The notes: a model not told the origin generated them from the sequence alone. Positions 8,246-16,728 are shown, counted from the stretch's first letter. The stretch is 35,004 nucleotides of DNA from Nocardiopsis endophytica (GCF_027706725.1 NZ_JAQFWQ010000077.1:1-35004); one strand, 5' to 3'. Made by a program: numbers and translations.

Positions 8246-9475
8246 ATGAACGAGCAATCCACTCTCCTGGTAACGGTGACCGGTCGCGATCGCCCCGGCG
8301 TGAGCGCACGACTTCTGTCCACCCTCTCCGTTTTCCCGGTGACCCTCGTCGACCTGGAACAGGTCGTGATCGGGGGCCGGCTCGTCCTGGGCGCCCTCGT
8401 GGCCGTCGACGAGAGCGTCGCCCCCGGCGTGAGCGGGGACCGCGTCTTCGACGAGGTCCGCAGCGCCGTGGAGAAGACCTCCATCGACCTGGAGATGGAG
8501 GCCGAGTTCGCATCCGGCAACGGCCGGGTGACCGTCTCCGCCGACGAGCGGCTGCACATGACCCTGCTGGCCGACCCGCTGCGCCCGGGGCAGCTCGGGG
8601 CGATCACCTCGTGCATCGCCCGCGCGGGGGCCAACATCGAGCGCATCGAGCGGCTGGCGAGCTACCCGGTGACCTCGATCGAGCTGGAGGTGTCGGGGGC
8701 CGACCCGGAGACGCTCCGCGGCGACCTGGCGATGGAGGCCGCCACCCAGCAGATCGACGTGGCCCTGCAGCCGTCGGGGCTGCACCGGCGGGCCAAGCAC
8801 CTGATCGTGATGGACGTCGACTCCACCCTGATCCAGGGGGAGGTCATCGAGCTGCTCGCCGAATACGCGGGCTGCGCCGAGGAGGTCGCCCGCGTCACCG
8901 AGGAGGCGATGCGCGGCGACCTGGACTTCGAGGAGTCGCTGCGGCGCCGGGTGGCGCTGCTCAAGGGGCTGGACGCCTCGGCGATGGACGCGGTGCGCGA
9001 GCGGCTGGTGCTCACCCCCGGGGCGCGCACCCTGGTGCGCACGCTGAAGCGGCTGGGCTATGAGTTCGCGATCGTCAGCGGCGGGTTCACGCAGATCACC
9101 GATGCCCTGGTGGACCGGCTCGGGCTGGACTACTCGGCGGCCAACACGCTGGAGGTCGTCGACGGCAAGCTGACCGGCGGCCTGGTCGGCCCGGTGATCG
9201 ACCGCGGGGGCAAGGCCGAGGCGCTGCGCGGGTTCGCGGCCGAGGCCGGGGTGCCGCTGTCGCGGACGGTGGCCATCGGCGACGGTGCCAACGACCTGGA
9301 CATGCTGCGCGCGGCCGGGCTGGGCGTGGCGTTCAACGCCAAGCCGGTGGTGCGGGAGCAGGCCGACACCTCGGTGAGCGTGCCCTACCTGGACACCATC
9401 CTGTTCCTGCTGGGGATCTCCCGCGAGGAGGTGGAGGCGGCCGACCGGCAGGGCGGATCCCCCGGAACCGCGTGA
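8246..9475 (+). CDS. serB: Phosphoserine phosphatase with N-terminal ACT domains
   Basis: This 409-residue enzyme hydrolyses phosphoserine to serine, the last step of serine synthesis. Two ACT-type regulatory regions fill about residues 1-180 (LLVTVTGRDRPGVSARLL at the start), as in actinobacterial SerB2. The HAD catalytic domain follows, with nucleophile motif DVDSTL (Asp190, Asp192), SGGF, and the metal-binding GDGANDLDML (from Asp346). The ATG at 8246 is chosen because TACCGT upstream suits a very short leader; an in-frame GTG at 8237 is an alternative. Serine feedback through the ACT domains is known for relatives and inferred here. The following phosphatase gene is on the same strand 55 bp downstream. 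Confidence 0.95.
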   Translation: MNEQSTLLVTVTGRDRPGVSARLLSTLSVFPVTLVDLEQVVIGGRLVLGALVAVDESVAPGVSGDRVFDEVRSAVEKTSIDLEMEAEFASGNGRVTVSADERLHMTLLADPLRPGQLGAITSCIARAGANIERIERLASYPVTSIELEVSGADPETLRGDLAMEAATQQIDVALQPSGLHRRAKHLIVMDVDSTLIQGEVIELLAEYAGCAEEVARVTEEAMRGDLDFEESLRRRVALLKGLDASAMDAVRERLVLTPGARTLVRTLKRLGYEFAIVSGGFTQITDALVDRLGLDYSAANTLEVVDGKLTGGLVGPVIDRGGKAEALRGFAAEAGVPLSRTVAIGDGANDLDMLRAAGLGVAFNAKPVVREQADTSVSVPYLDTILFLLGISREEVEAADRQGGSPGTA

Positions 9476-9494
9476 CGCGGGGTAGCCGATCGCG

Positions 9495-9500
9495 TACGCT
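9495..9500 (+). promoter_or_regulatory. Possible -10 box for the IMPase-type gene
   Basis: TACGCT fits the actinobacterial TANNNT pattern and lies 30 bp before the ATG at 9531, leaving room for the GAGG ribosome binding site. No clear -35 is seen, so this is weak. Confidence 0.3.
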
Positions 9501-9530
9501 TCGCAGTAACCCCTGAAGCGAGGCCCCCTC

Positions 9531-10463
9531 ATGTCGTCTTCTCCTCCCTCCGTGTGCCCTCCGACCGCCCCGGCCCCCGCGCCGCACCGGCGCGCCGCGG
9601 GCCTGGCCGCGGCGGCCGAGCGGTGCGTGCGCTCGGCGGCGCGCCTGCTGTCCGACTCCGGCGACGGCCGCCTGGCGGTGGCCGCCAAGGGCCGGTTCGA
9701 CCCGGTGACCGACGCCGACACGGCGGTCGAGGGCTACCTGTCGGAGGCGCTGCGCTCGGCGGTGCCGGGCTCGGCCGTGGTCGGCGAGGAGGGCGGCGGG
9801 CGCCCCGGGACCTCCGGGGTGACCTGGTACGTCGACCCGATCGACGGGACCGGCAACTTCCTGCGCGGGCTGCCGTTCGCGTGCATCTCGGTGGGCGCCG
9901 CGGTACAGGGGCGCCTGGTGGCGGGGTGCGTCTACGACGTCTTCCGCGGCGAGTGCTTCACCGGCGGCCCGGGGCTGCCGCTGCGCACCGGGTCGGAGTC
10001 GGGCACGGCCGCCCGCCCTCCGGCCACCGAGGGCGCGCCGGCGCCGCTGGTGCTCACCGACATCCCGCTGCCGGGGCGCGCGGGCGAGCGGGAGCTGGCG
10101 TTCTTCGCCGACCTGCTGGACCGGGCCGAGGTGCGGCGGGTGTACTCGACGGCGCTGTCCCTGGCCTGGGTGGCGGCGGGCCGCGCGGACGCCGCCTGCA
10201 ACCTGGGCGTGCACCCGTGGGACGTGGCCGGCGGCGCGGCCCTGGTGCGCTCGGCGGGCGGGGTGTACACGCCGGTCGGCGCGGCGTCCGGGCCGGAGGA
10301 GGAGCAGGAGGAGCAGCGGGAGCCGCTCCCTCCGGAGCTGGCCCCCGGTTTCACGGCCACGGCGGCGGGGTCCCGGTCCCGCGCCTTCGGCCGCTGGCTG
10401 ACCGCCCGCGTGGCCGACCTGGCCGGACCGGAGGAGGAGCGGACCGGCGGCGAGGACTCCTGA
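9531..10463 (+). CDS. Inositol monophosphatase-family phosphatase
   Basis: This 310-residue protein has the full metal-binding set of the IMPase superfamily: GEEGG (Glu86-Glu87), WYVDPIDGTGNF (Asp102, Asp105) and HPWDVAGG (Asp231). Mg2+-dependent removal of phosphate from a sugar alcohol, histidinol phosphate or similar ester is expected. In actinomycetes, members of this superfamily include inositol monophosphatases and the HisN histidinol-phosphatase, and sequence alone does not choose between them. A Glu/Gln-rich insert (about residues 260-270) precedes the C-terminus. The ATG follows GAGG with normal spacing. A 15-bp hairpin just after the stop separates it from the convergent small gene. 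Confidence 0.9.
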   Translation: MSSSPPSVCPPTAPAPAPHRRAAGLAAAAERCVRSAARLLSDSGDGRLAVAAKGRFDPVTDADTAVEGYLSEALRSAVPGSAVVGEEGGGRPGTSGVTWYVDPIDGTGNFLRGLPFACISVGAAVQGRLVAGCVYDVFRGECFTGGPGLPLRTGSESGTAARPPATEGAPAPLVLTDIPLPGRAGERELAFFADLLDRAEVRRVYSTALSLAWVAAGRADAACNLGVHPWDVAGGAALVRSAGGVYTPVGAASGPEEEQEEQREPLPPELAPGFTATAAGSRSRAFGRWLTARVADLAGPEEERTGGEDS

Positions 10464-10479
10464 GGATCAGGACGGCATG

Positions 10480-10514
10480 CCCCGGCCCGGTGCCGGTCGG
10501 GCACCGGGCCGGGG
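10480..10514. terminator. Strong 15-bp bidirectional terminator hairpin
   Basis: CCCCGGCCCGGTGCC and its exact complement enclose a 5-base loop, between the convergent phosphatase stop and the 84-aa gene stop. It is a perfect, very stable stem without a U-tract and most likely ends transcription from both sides. Confidence 0.85.
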
Positions 10515-10534
10515 CGGGTGGTCCGGGAGCGCCG

Positions 10535-10789
10535 TCAGGCGCCGCGGGCGAGGGGGAGTTTGACGTCCGCCCTGTGGGCGGTGAAGACCTCGGCGCTGAC
10601 GCCGTCGGCGGTCTCCGTGCGGCCGGTGGACTCGAACTCGAAGGACGCGTCTCCGCGTCGGAACCGGTAGCTGCCCTTCGGGGCCGCCACCCGGGTCACG
10701 GTGCCGTCGAGGTCGCGGATGGGGGCGAACTCCTCGCGTTCGGGGACGACGAGGCGGATGGCCTTCATGGCCGGCTGCAGTGTCGGCAT
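10535..10789 (-). CDS. Small uncharacterised 84-residue protein
   Basis: I do not recognise this protein. It is 84 residues, soluble, with no cysteine, signal peptide or membrane segment. Alternating hydrophobic and charged residues (AIRLVVPERE, GSYRFRRGDASFEFEST, GVSAEVFTAHRADVKLPLA) suggest a small beta-rich fold. The ATG at 10789 is chosen because GAGGAG lies just upstream, though the gap of about three bases is short; a longer open frame upstream is not credible. The upstream region (10800-10940) is less GC-rich than its surroundings (TTTTTTCCC, AAACATTGG), as expected for a promoter. It is separate from the XRE/DUF2975 pair upstream on the same strand. Confidence 0.65.
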   Translation of the reverse strand: MPTLQPAMKAIRLVVPEREEFAPIRDLDGTVTRVAAPKGSYRFRRGDASFEFESTGRTETADGVSAEVFTAHRADVKLPLARGA

Positions 10790-10941
10790 CGTCTCCTCAT
10801 TTCTCACCCGGTGCCCGCTTTCCGAGGGCGGTGTGATTTTTTCCCGGAAACGGAACCGTAAACATTGGAGCAAGGAGGACTTGGCCCCGGTTTCGACGGC
10901 GGTGAAGAGGGCATAAGGAAAGGTTGCCCTCAGCCCCGGGG

Positions 10942-11163
10942 TCAGGGCTCGTAGTCGAGTAGGTCCCCCGGGCGGCACCCCAGCTCACGGCAGAGGGCCG
11001 ACAGGGTGGAGAAGCGGATCGCCTTCGCCCGCCCGTTCTTCAGCACCGACAGGTTCACCGGTGTCACCCCCACCCGCGCCGCCAGTTCGGTCACGGTCAG
11101 GCCGCGCTCCTCCAAAAGGCGGTCCAGGCGGACGGTGATCGCCCCCGCGTCCTCCGGCGGCAC
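10942..11163 (-). CDS. Small XRE/Cro-type HTH regulator (YozG-like)
   Basis: This 73-residue protein is almost entirely a helix-turn-helix domain: RLDRLLEERGLTVTELAARVGVTPVNLSVLKNG, then KAIRFSTLSALCRELGCRPGDLLDYEP. It matches the HTH_26/YozG type that typically accompanies DUF2975 membrane proteins. Its GTG start directly abuts the TGA of the upstream DUF2975 gene (TGAGTG), so translation is probably coupled. The 35-bp inverted repeat at the head of the operon is the obvious candidate binding site, which would make the pair autoregulated. That last step is inference. Confidence 0.9.
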   Translation of the reverse strand: MPPEDAGAITVRLDRLLEERGLTVTELAARVGVTPVNLSVLKNGRAKAIRFSTLSALCRELGCRPGDLLDYEP

Positions 11164-11772
11164 TCAGACCAGCCCCTCGGTGTCCTCGCGCAGCCGCGCC
11201 CCGTACCGGAACGCCTCGGCCAGCGCCGCGATCAGGACGGCGGCCAGGAGCGGCGCCATCGGCACGCTGAAGCCCGTGACGACCGCCGCCTCCACCTCGG
11301 GCGCCGGCGCCGCCAGCCGGTCGGCCGCCAGCGCCCGCACCGGCGGGACGACGAGGGTGCCGATCCCCACCAGCAGCGCCACGGCCGCCAGGCGCCCGGC
11401 GTTGCCCGGGGCGAAGGCGTCCCCCTTCCGGAAGGCCGCGGCGATGCGCAGCAGCAGGAGCAGGACCGCGACGGCCGACAGGGCGGCGAGGAGCGTCGGC
11501 GCCTCGGCCAGCACACGCTCGGCGACCGTGGGGTCGGCGACCACCAGTTCCCCCTCCCTCGCCCCCTCCAGGGCGACCCGGCCGTGCGCCGCCGCGGCCG
11601 GGACGGCCGCGGCCTCCTCCAGAGCGACCGGGATCCGCACCTCACGCCCGGCCAGACCGGCGATCCGGGCGACCGGGGCCGCCACCCCCAGCACGCCGAC
11701 GGCCGCCAGGCCCACCCACAGCACTCCCGACAGCACCCGGCCCTCGGTCCGCCCCCACCATGTCCCGGACAT
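11164..11772 (-). CDS. DUF2975 membrane protein
   Basis: This 202-residue protein has four hydrophobic segments (VLSGVLWVGLAAVGVLGVAA near residues 12-31, then TLLAALSAVAVLLLLLRIAAAF, AAVALLVGIGTLVVPPVRALA, and FSVPMAPLLAAVLIAALAEAF). The arrangement, ending in an AEAFRYGARLREDTEGLV tail before a small XRE gene, is that of DUF2975 proteins. Their function is unknown; the pairing suggests a membrane protein controlling or controlled by its regulator. The ATG at 11772 has AAGGAGG close upstream; an in-frame start at 11901 would run through the operator and is rejected. The operator begins 16 bp upstream. Confidence 0.88.
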   Translation of the reverse strand: MSGTWWGRTEGRVLSGVLWVGLAAVGVLGVAAPVARIAGLAGREVRIPVALEEAAAVPAAAAHGRVALEGAREGELVVADPTVAERVLAEAPTLLAALSAVAVLLLLLRIAAAFRKGDAFAPGNAGRLAAVALLVGIGTLVVPPVRALAADRLAAPAPEVEAAVVTGFSVPMAPLLAAVLIAALAEAFRYGARLREDTEGLV

Positions 11773-11787
11773 GCACCCCTCCTTCGA

Positions 11788-11822
11788 CTTATCGTTCTTC
11801 GATATTATCGAAAAACGATAAG
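11788..11822. promoter_or_regulatory. 35-bp operator-like inverted repeat
   Basis: Two 17-bp arms with one mismatch flank a single central base; the left arm reads CTTATCGTTCTTCGATA. Each arm contains two smaller TATCG/CGATA half-sites, so the site shows four half-sites. It is conspicuously AT-rich in this GC-rich genome and sits between the divergent DUF2975/XRE operon and the AAA+ gene. A dimer or tetramer of the XRE regulator is the likely ligand (inference). It may also affect the AAA+ gene 106 bp away. Confidence 0.75.
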
Positions 11823-11927
11823 CAACCGTCAAGCCGTGCCGGGCGTCGGAACCGGGACATATGCTCACGGCACACGGGGCGGAGCCCTGTGCGCCCCCCA
11901 CCCCCCGAGCCCCGCGAAGGAGCGCGT

Positions 11928-14900
11928 TTGCCGGCGATCCGCCTGCCCGAGCACCTGGAGCCCCTGCTCAGCCACGAGCCCGTGCTCGACGTATACGAAT
12001 ACGGGCCCTGGCAGGTCCCCGAGGACCTCATCGCCAAGGTCTCCGACCTGCTGTCCCTGGTCATGTCGGACCAGCGCGGCCTGGAATTCCCACCGGACGC
12101 GCCCCGCGGCACCCCCGAGGAGCGGCGCCGCCGCCTGGCCGGGGACGTCCTCGACGCGCTGATCTGCGTCTCCGGCGCGCTGCGGGTCAACTCCGGCAGC
12201 CACTCCTGCCTGCCCTCGCTGCTCATGCGCGACCACGTCAGCGGCGTCACCCCCGACACCGACCCCGTCCGCTGGATCTTCGACGACCTGGAGATCCCGC
12301 CGTTCTACGGCCTGATGGACGTCGCCGGGACCCCGGAGTCCCGGGAGGTCGTGCTGGCCCTGCTCAGGGACGTCCTGGACGCCGTCGAGGGCGTCACCCC
12401 CTGGGAGCCGCGCCGCCGCGCGATCCTGCGCCTGCTCGACCGGCGCGCCGCCGACCCCGAGCTGCACCGCTTCGACCTGTCCGCCACCCCGCGCGAGGTG
12501 CGCCGCGCCTGGGCGGCCGACATCACCGCGCACGACTTCGCGGACGCCCCCGAGTTCGCCCCGCCCGAGGTGTTCCTGAACTGGGCCTTCGACCGGTTCA
12601 CCGCGGCCCACGACACGCTCGGGGACATCGCCCACGGCATGCCGGACGCCTACGACACGCTCACCTACATGGCACTGGGCCTGGAGCTGCCCGGCGTCCC
12701 CCCGGTCGCCTCCACCGTGATGGACAGCCACGAGTTCCAGTACCAGACGAAGCTGTTCGCCCGCGAGAAGGAGGGCTTCAGCGCCGAGGCCTTCAAGCGC
12801 CGCGCCCGCGTCTGGCTCTGGGAGGCCGCCGCGGCCGGGGACTTCGACACCTGCCGCGCCTGGCTCGACTACGGCACCCGGTGCGCCGTGGCGCTCGCCT
12901 CCGGCGACGACGACCTCATGCGCAAGCCGAGCGCCGGGACCCCGCTCCCGGTCTTCGGCTTCCAGTTCGATATGCACCGCTTCTGCGTGCGGCCGCGCTC
13001 CGTGTTCTCCGTCCCGGAGACGCCGGAGGGGACGCAGGGCGCCGCGGCGGAGGGCGGGGCGGAACCGGCGCAGAAGCCGGACCAGGAGCCGGAACAGGCG
13101 GGGGAGACCGAGGAACCGGACGAGGCCGGGCGGGACGCGGACGGCGGGTCCACCCCCGAGAAGGCCGAGGCACGCCGCCGGCGACCCGCCCTCGAAGAGC
13201 TCGACGCCCTCGTCGGCCTGGAGCAGGTCAAGGAGGAGCTGCGCCGGATCCACTCCGAGTGCGAGGCCGAGCGGACCCGCCGGCGCATGCCGCTCGACTT
13301 CCCCAAGGCACCCCGGCACATGGTCTTCACCGGCGGCCCCGGCACCGGCAAGTCGGCCGCCGCGCGCATCCTCGCCTCCATCTGCGCCGAGACCGGCCGC
13401 CTGCGCTCCGGGCGGGTGGTCGAGACCGACCGCTCCGAGCTGATCGCCGACTACGCGGGCGGCGTCGCCTCCCAGGTCTCCCAGGTGGTCAAGAACGCCC
13501 TGGGCGGGGTGCTGCTGATCGACGGCGCCTCGGCGCTCACCGAGTCCGACGCCGCCCGCAGCCTGGGTTACGACGCGGTGCACGCCCTCATCCGGGAGAT
13601 GGACGAGCACCACCAGGACCTCGTGGTGGTGCTCGCCGACACCGACGAGCGGATGGGCCGCTTCCTGTCGGCCAACCCGCGACTGGCCGCCCGCTTCCCC
13701 TACCGCCTGTCGTTCCCCACGCCCTCCGGGCGGGACCTGGCGGGGATCGTGGAGGCCCTGGCCGCCCGGGGCGGGCTCAAGCTGGAGCCGGAGGCGCTCG
13801 CCAAGGCCGAGCGCGTGCTGCGGCGCAGCGGCGGCGGGGCCGGGTCGGGGGGAGCCCACACGGTCCGCGCGCTGCTCGACCGCGCACTGGCCCGGCAGGC
13901 CCGGCGGCTCGCGGACACCGGCGAGATGCCCTCGCCCGGCTTCCCGGGACGGCGCGACACCCGCCCCCTGTTCGTGCTGACCGCCGCGGACATCCCCGAC
14001 AAGGCGGGCATCGGCCTGGTGGGGAGCAAGCGCGGCGTCCCCGAGGGCACCGACCCGATGGCCGCCCTGGAGTCCCTGGTCGGCCTGGAATCGGTCAAGC
14101 GGGAGATCCGGCTGTACGCGGCCGAGGCGCAGGCCGACCGGCTCCGCACCGAGGCCGGGGCGGCCGTCGAGGCGCCCGCCCGGCACATGGTCTTCACCGG
14201 CAGCCCCGGCACCGCCAAGACGACCGTCGGCCGCATGCTCGGCGCGATCTACGCCGACCTGGGCCTGCTGGCGTCCGGGCACCTGGTGGAGGTGGGCCGG
14301 GCCGACCTGGTCGGCGAGTACATCGGGCAGACCGCGCCCAAGGTGGAGCAGGCGGTGCGCAGCGCCCTGGGCGGGGTGCTGTTCATCGACGAGGCCTACG
14401 CGCTCAGCCAGTCCGACTCGGGGAACGACTACGGCCCCGAGGCGGTCTCCACGCTGCTGAAGCTGATGGAGGACCACCGGGAGGACCTGGTCGTGGTCGT
14501 CGCCGGCTACGAGAAGGAGATGGAGCGCTTCCTGGCCTCCAACCCCGGCGTCGCCTCCCGGTTCCCCCGGCACCTGGGCTTCCCCGACTACACCGACGAG
14601 GAGCTCACCGAGATCTTCGCGCACATGGCCGCCGAGGCGGGGTTCACCGTCGGCGAGGGCACCGGGGAGCGGGTGCGGCGGCTGCTGTCGGCCGCACCCC
14701 GCGACGGCGCCTTCGGCAACGCCCGCCTGGTGCGCAACCTGCTGGAGCGGGCCACGGCGCTGCAGGCCGAGCGGATCACCGACGGGGCCGAGCGGCCGCC
14801 CGAGGAGCTGTGCGAGCTGCTCCCGGCCGACATCCCCGCCACGACGGGCTCGCGGGTGGGCGCGGTCGCGCCGGCCGACCCGCTGGCCCGCCTGGAGGAG

Positions 14901-15722
14901 CTGGTGGGCCAGGAGCCCGCCAAGCGGGAGCTGCGCGAACTGGACGCGCGGGCCCGGGTGGAGCAGGCCCGGCGCAAGGCCGGGATCACCGCCCCCGGGG
15001 CCCTGGACCACATGGTGTTCCTCGGCCACCCGGGCACCGGCCGCACGACCGTGGCCGAGCTGGCCGGGGCGGTGTGCGCCCGGCGCGGCCTGCTGTCGTC
15101 GGGCCACGTGGCACAGGTGGACCGGGAGGGGTTGGTCGGCACGCTGCCCGGGCAGAGCACGGCGCTGGTGGAGAGCGCGGTCCGGGCCGCCGCCGGGGGC
15201 GTGCTGCTGATCGAGGACGCGCACACGGTGCTGCCGCGCCCCTCCTCCGGCGCCGCGGCCGAGGAGGCGGCCGAGGCACTGGTGCGGCTGGTCCGCGAAT
15301 ACCGCAGCGACCTGCTGGTGGTGGCGTCCGGCGACCCGGAGGAGCTGCCCGCCCTCCTGGACGCGCGCCCCGGCCTGGGCGCACTGTTCACCCGGCGGCT
15401 GCCCTTCCCCGACCTGGCCGTCGAGGAGCTGGTGGCGGTCTTCACGGACCGGGCGCACCGGTCCGGGTTCCGGGTGGAGGCGGAGGCCGCCGCGGCGGCG
15501 CGGAGCCTGCTGGCGCGGGACCGGGCGGCCGGAGGGACCGCCGGACCGGCGAACGCGCGGCTGGCGCAGGCGGTGTTCGAGGTGACCGCCCGCAACCAGG
15601 CGGCCCGCATCGCGGATGAGGACCTGGCCGACCCCGACGTGCTGCGCGCGCTGACCGCCCGGGACGTGCCCACGGTGCTGCCGGACCGCGCGGCCGCCCG
15701 GCGGACGGGGATGTACCTGTGA
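11928..15722 (+). CDS. Giant protein with three CbxX/CbbX-type AAA+ modules
   Basis: This 1264-residue protein has an unrecognised N-terminal region (about 1-360), an acidic Glu/Pro-rich linker (about 361-418), then three AAA+ modules of the CbbX/SpoVK type, each opening with an LxxLVGxExxKxE motif. Module 1 has Walker A GGPGTGK (469-475), but Walker B reads LLIDG (Asp532-Gly533), so the catalytic glutamate is missing. Module 2 is intact: GSPGTAK (758-764), LFIDEAY (Asp821-Glu822), pore motif YIG (Tyr798). Module 3 has GHPGTGR (Arg1039 for the Walker lysine), LLIED (Glu1096-Asp1097) and a pore loop without an aromatic (LPG). Only module 2 appears competent. The TTG start at 11928 is chosen from AAGGAG seven bases upstream. 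Relatives remodel proteins, e.g. CbbX on Rubisco and EccA in type VII secretion; the substrate here is unknown. Confidence 0.9.
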   Translation: MPAIRLPEHLEPLLSHEPVLDVYEYGPWQVPEDLIAKVSDLLSLVMSDQRGLEFPPDAPRGTPEERRRRLAGDVLDALICVSGALRVNSGSHSCLPSLLMRDHVSGVTPDTDPVRWIFDDLEIPPFYGLMDVAGTPESREVVLALLRDVLDAVEGVTPWEPRRRAILRLLDRRAADPELHRFDLSATPREVRRAWAADITAHDFADAPEFAPPEVFLNWAFDRFTAAHDTLGDIAHGMPDAYDTLTYMALGLELPGVPPVASTVMDSHEFQYQTKLFAREKEGFSAEAFKRRARVWLWEAAAAGDFDTCRAWLDYGTRCAVALASGDDDLMRKPSAGTPLPVFGFQFDMHRFCVRPRSVFSVPETPEGTQGAAAEGGAEPAQKPDQEPEQAGETEEPDEAGRDADGGSTPEKAEARRRRPALEELDALVGLEQVKEELRRIHSECEAERTRRRMPLDFPKAPRHMVFTGGPGTGKSAAARILASICAETGRLRSGRVVETDRSELIADYAGGVASQVSQVVKNALGGVLLIDGASALTESDAARSLGYDAVHALIREMDEHHQDLVVVLADTDERMGRFLSANPRLAARFPYRLSFPTPSGRDLAGIVEALAARGGLKLEPEALAKAERVLRRSGGGAGSGGAHTVRALLDRALARQARRLADTGEMPSPGFPGRRDTRPLFVLTAADIPDKAGIGLVGSKRGVPEGTDPMAALESLVGLESVKREIRLYAAEAQADRLRTEAGAAVEAPARHMVFTGSPGTAKTTVGRMLGAIYADLGLLASGHLVEVGRADLVGEYIGQTAPKVEQAVRSALGGVLFIDEAYALSQSDSGNDYGPEAVSTLLKLMEDHREDLVVVVAGYEKEMERFLASNPGVASRFPRHLGFPDYTDEELTEIFAHMAAEAGFTVGEGTGERVRRLLSAAPRDGAFGNARLVRNLLERATALQAERITDGAERPPEELCELLPADIPATTGSRVGAVAPADPLARLEELVGQEPAKRELRELDARARVEQARRKAGITAPGALDHMVFLGHPGTGRTTVAELAGAVCARRGLLSSGHVAQVDREGLVGTLPGQSTALVESAVRAAAGGVLLIEDAHTVLPRPSSGAAAEEAAEALVRLVREYRSDLLVVASGDPEELPALLDARPGLGALFTRRLPFPDLAVEELVAVFTDRAHRSGFRVEAEAAAAARSLLARDRAAGGTAGPANARLAQAVFEVTARNQAARIADEDLADPDVLRALTARDVPTVLPDRAAARRTGMYL

Positions 15723-15751
15723 CGGTTCCGCCCGTCTGAAGGCGGTGCCCC

Positions 15752-15819
15752 GGCGATGATCTCGACAGGAACGCTGTCACGACCGCGGTCGTGACAGCGC
15801 GATCGTCGAGATCATCGCC
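15752..15819. repeat. 68-bp hairpin element between the AAA+ and Spo0M genes
   Basis: Outer arms GGCGATGATCTCGAC and the complement flank an inner perfect 24-bp palindrome (CTGTCACGACCG and its complement). It lies 30 bp past the AAA+ stop and 14 bp before the convergent Spo0M stop, so it may act as a bidirectional terminator. Length and arms match the element at 23289-23356. Confidence 0.85.
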
Positions 15820-15832
15820 GGGGGGCCGACCG

Positions 15833-16627
15833 TCAGCCGAACAGGTCGCCCATCAGGCCCGAGCGGCGCTGCACGAGCTTGTCGATCTGCTGCTTGACCT
15901 TCGCGCCGACGTCGCCCCCCTGGTGCGGGATGCGGAAGCCGCCGACGCGGTCCACACCCTCGGTCAGCAGGCCGCCGCGCTTGTCGGCCTCCAGGACCAC
16001 CAGCACGCCCTCGGCGTCGGCGACGAACGACAGCTCCAGCTCCTTCATCCTGCCCGCGTAGTCCGGGCCGGGGCGGAACTCGATCTCCTGGTAGTAGGGC
16101 AGCTCCTGGCGGGCGCCGCGGATGCGGCCGCGCTCCACATCGCTGCGGATCAGCGAGAAGCCCAGGCCCGCGATCGCGTCGAGGACGGCCTGCTGGGCCG
16201 GGAGCGGGTGCACGGCCAGCGGGTCCAGGTCGGTCGCGTCGACGGCGCCGCCGATGTCGAGGTCCGTGCGCAGGCCCAGCTCGCTGCCGGGCAGGGACCG
16301 CCCCCAGGCGAAGGTGAGCGGCGCCTGGATGCTCACCGGGTAGGAGAACGGGATGCGGTGGCGCTGGCCGGGGCCGAGCACGAACGGCCCGCTCAGCTGG
16401 ACGGCCGCCGCGTCCACGTTGGTCTTGGCCTCGCCGTCGTTGGTCTCCACCTCGGCACGGGTGCGCAGCTCCAGGGCGATGTGGTTGATGTGGGACTCGA
16501 CCTCGCCGCCCTCCAGGTCGATGTGGCCCTGGACCTGCCCCCCGGGCCGCACGTTCGCGTCGGTGAGGACGGTGTCGATGCTGGGACCGCCGATGCCGAC
16601 GGAGGCGAGGAGGCGTTTGAAGACCAT
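15833..16627 (-). CDS. Spo0M-like sporulation-control protein 1
   Basis: This 264-residue protein belongs to the Spo0M (SpoOM) family, with a predicted arrestin-like beta sandwich in two halves. Visible landmarks are SIDTVLTDANVRPGGQVQGHIDLEGG near the N-terminus, IPFSYPVSIQAPLTFAWG, then DLDPLAVHPLPAQQAVLDAIAGLGF. In Bacillus, Spo0M affects sporulation; here any role is inferred. The C-terminus (VQRRSGLMGDLFG) differs from the two paralogues upstream. The ATG has AAAGGA upstream. It is the last of three tandem copies and faces the AAA+ gene across a hairpin. Confidence 0.88.
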   Translation of the reverse strand: MVFKRLLASVGIGGPSIDTVLTDANVRPGGQVQGHIDLEGGEVESHINHIALELRTRAEVETNDGEAKTNVDAAAVQLSGPFVLGPGQRHRIPFSYPVSIQAPLTFAWGRSLPGSELGLRTDLDIGGAVDATDLDPLAVHPLPAQQAVLDAIAGLGFSLIRSDVERGRIRGARQELPYYQEIEFRPGPDYAGRMKELELSFVADAEGVLVVLEADKRGGLLTEGVDRVGGFRIPHQGGDVGAKVKQQIDKLVQRRSGLMGDLFG

Positions 16628-16728
16628 GGGGGTCCTTTCGGGGAGATCAGGTGTTCGCGTCGGTGGGACGCCCGGTCGGGGCGCAGAGTTCCCGTCGGGC
16701 CGGTCCGGGCCGGGGCCGGCCCCACCCG

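Noticed and set aside
11861-15619. Very long open frames on both strands across the AAA+ gene
   Set aside because: They are shadows of high third-position GC: Arg/Gly/Pro/Ala-rich, no domains, no start signals, while the chosen frame has three clear AAA+ modules.
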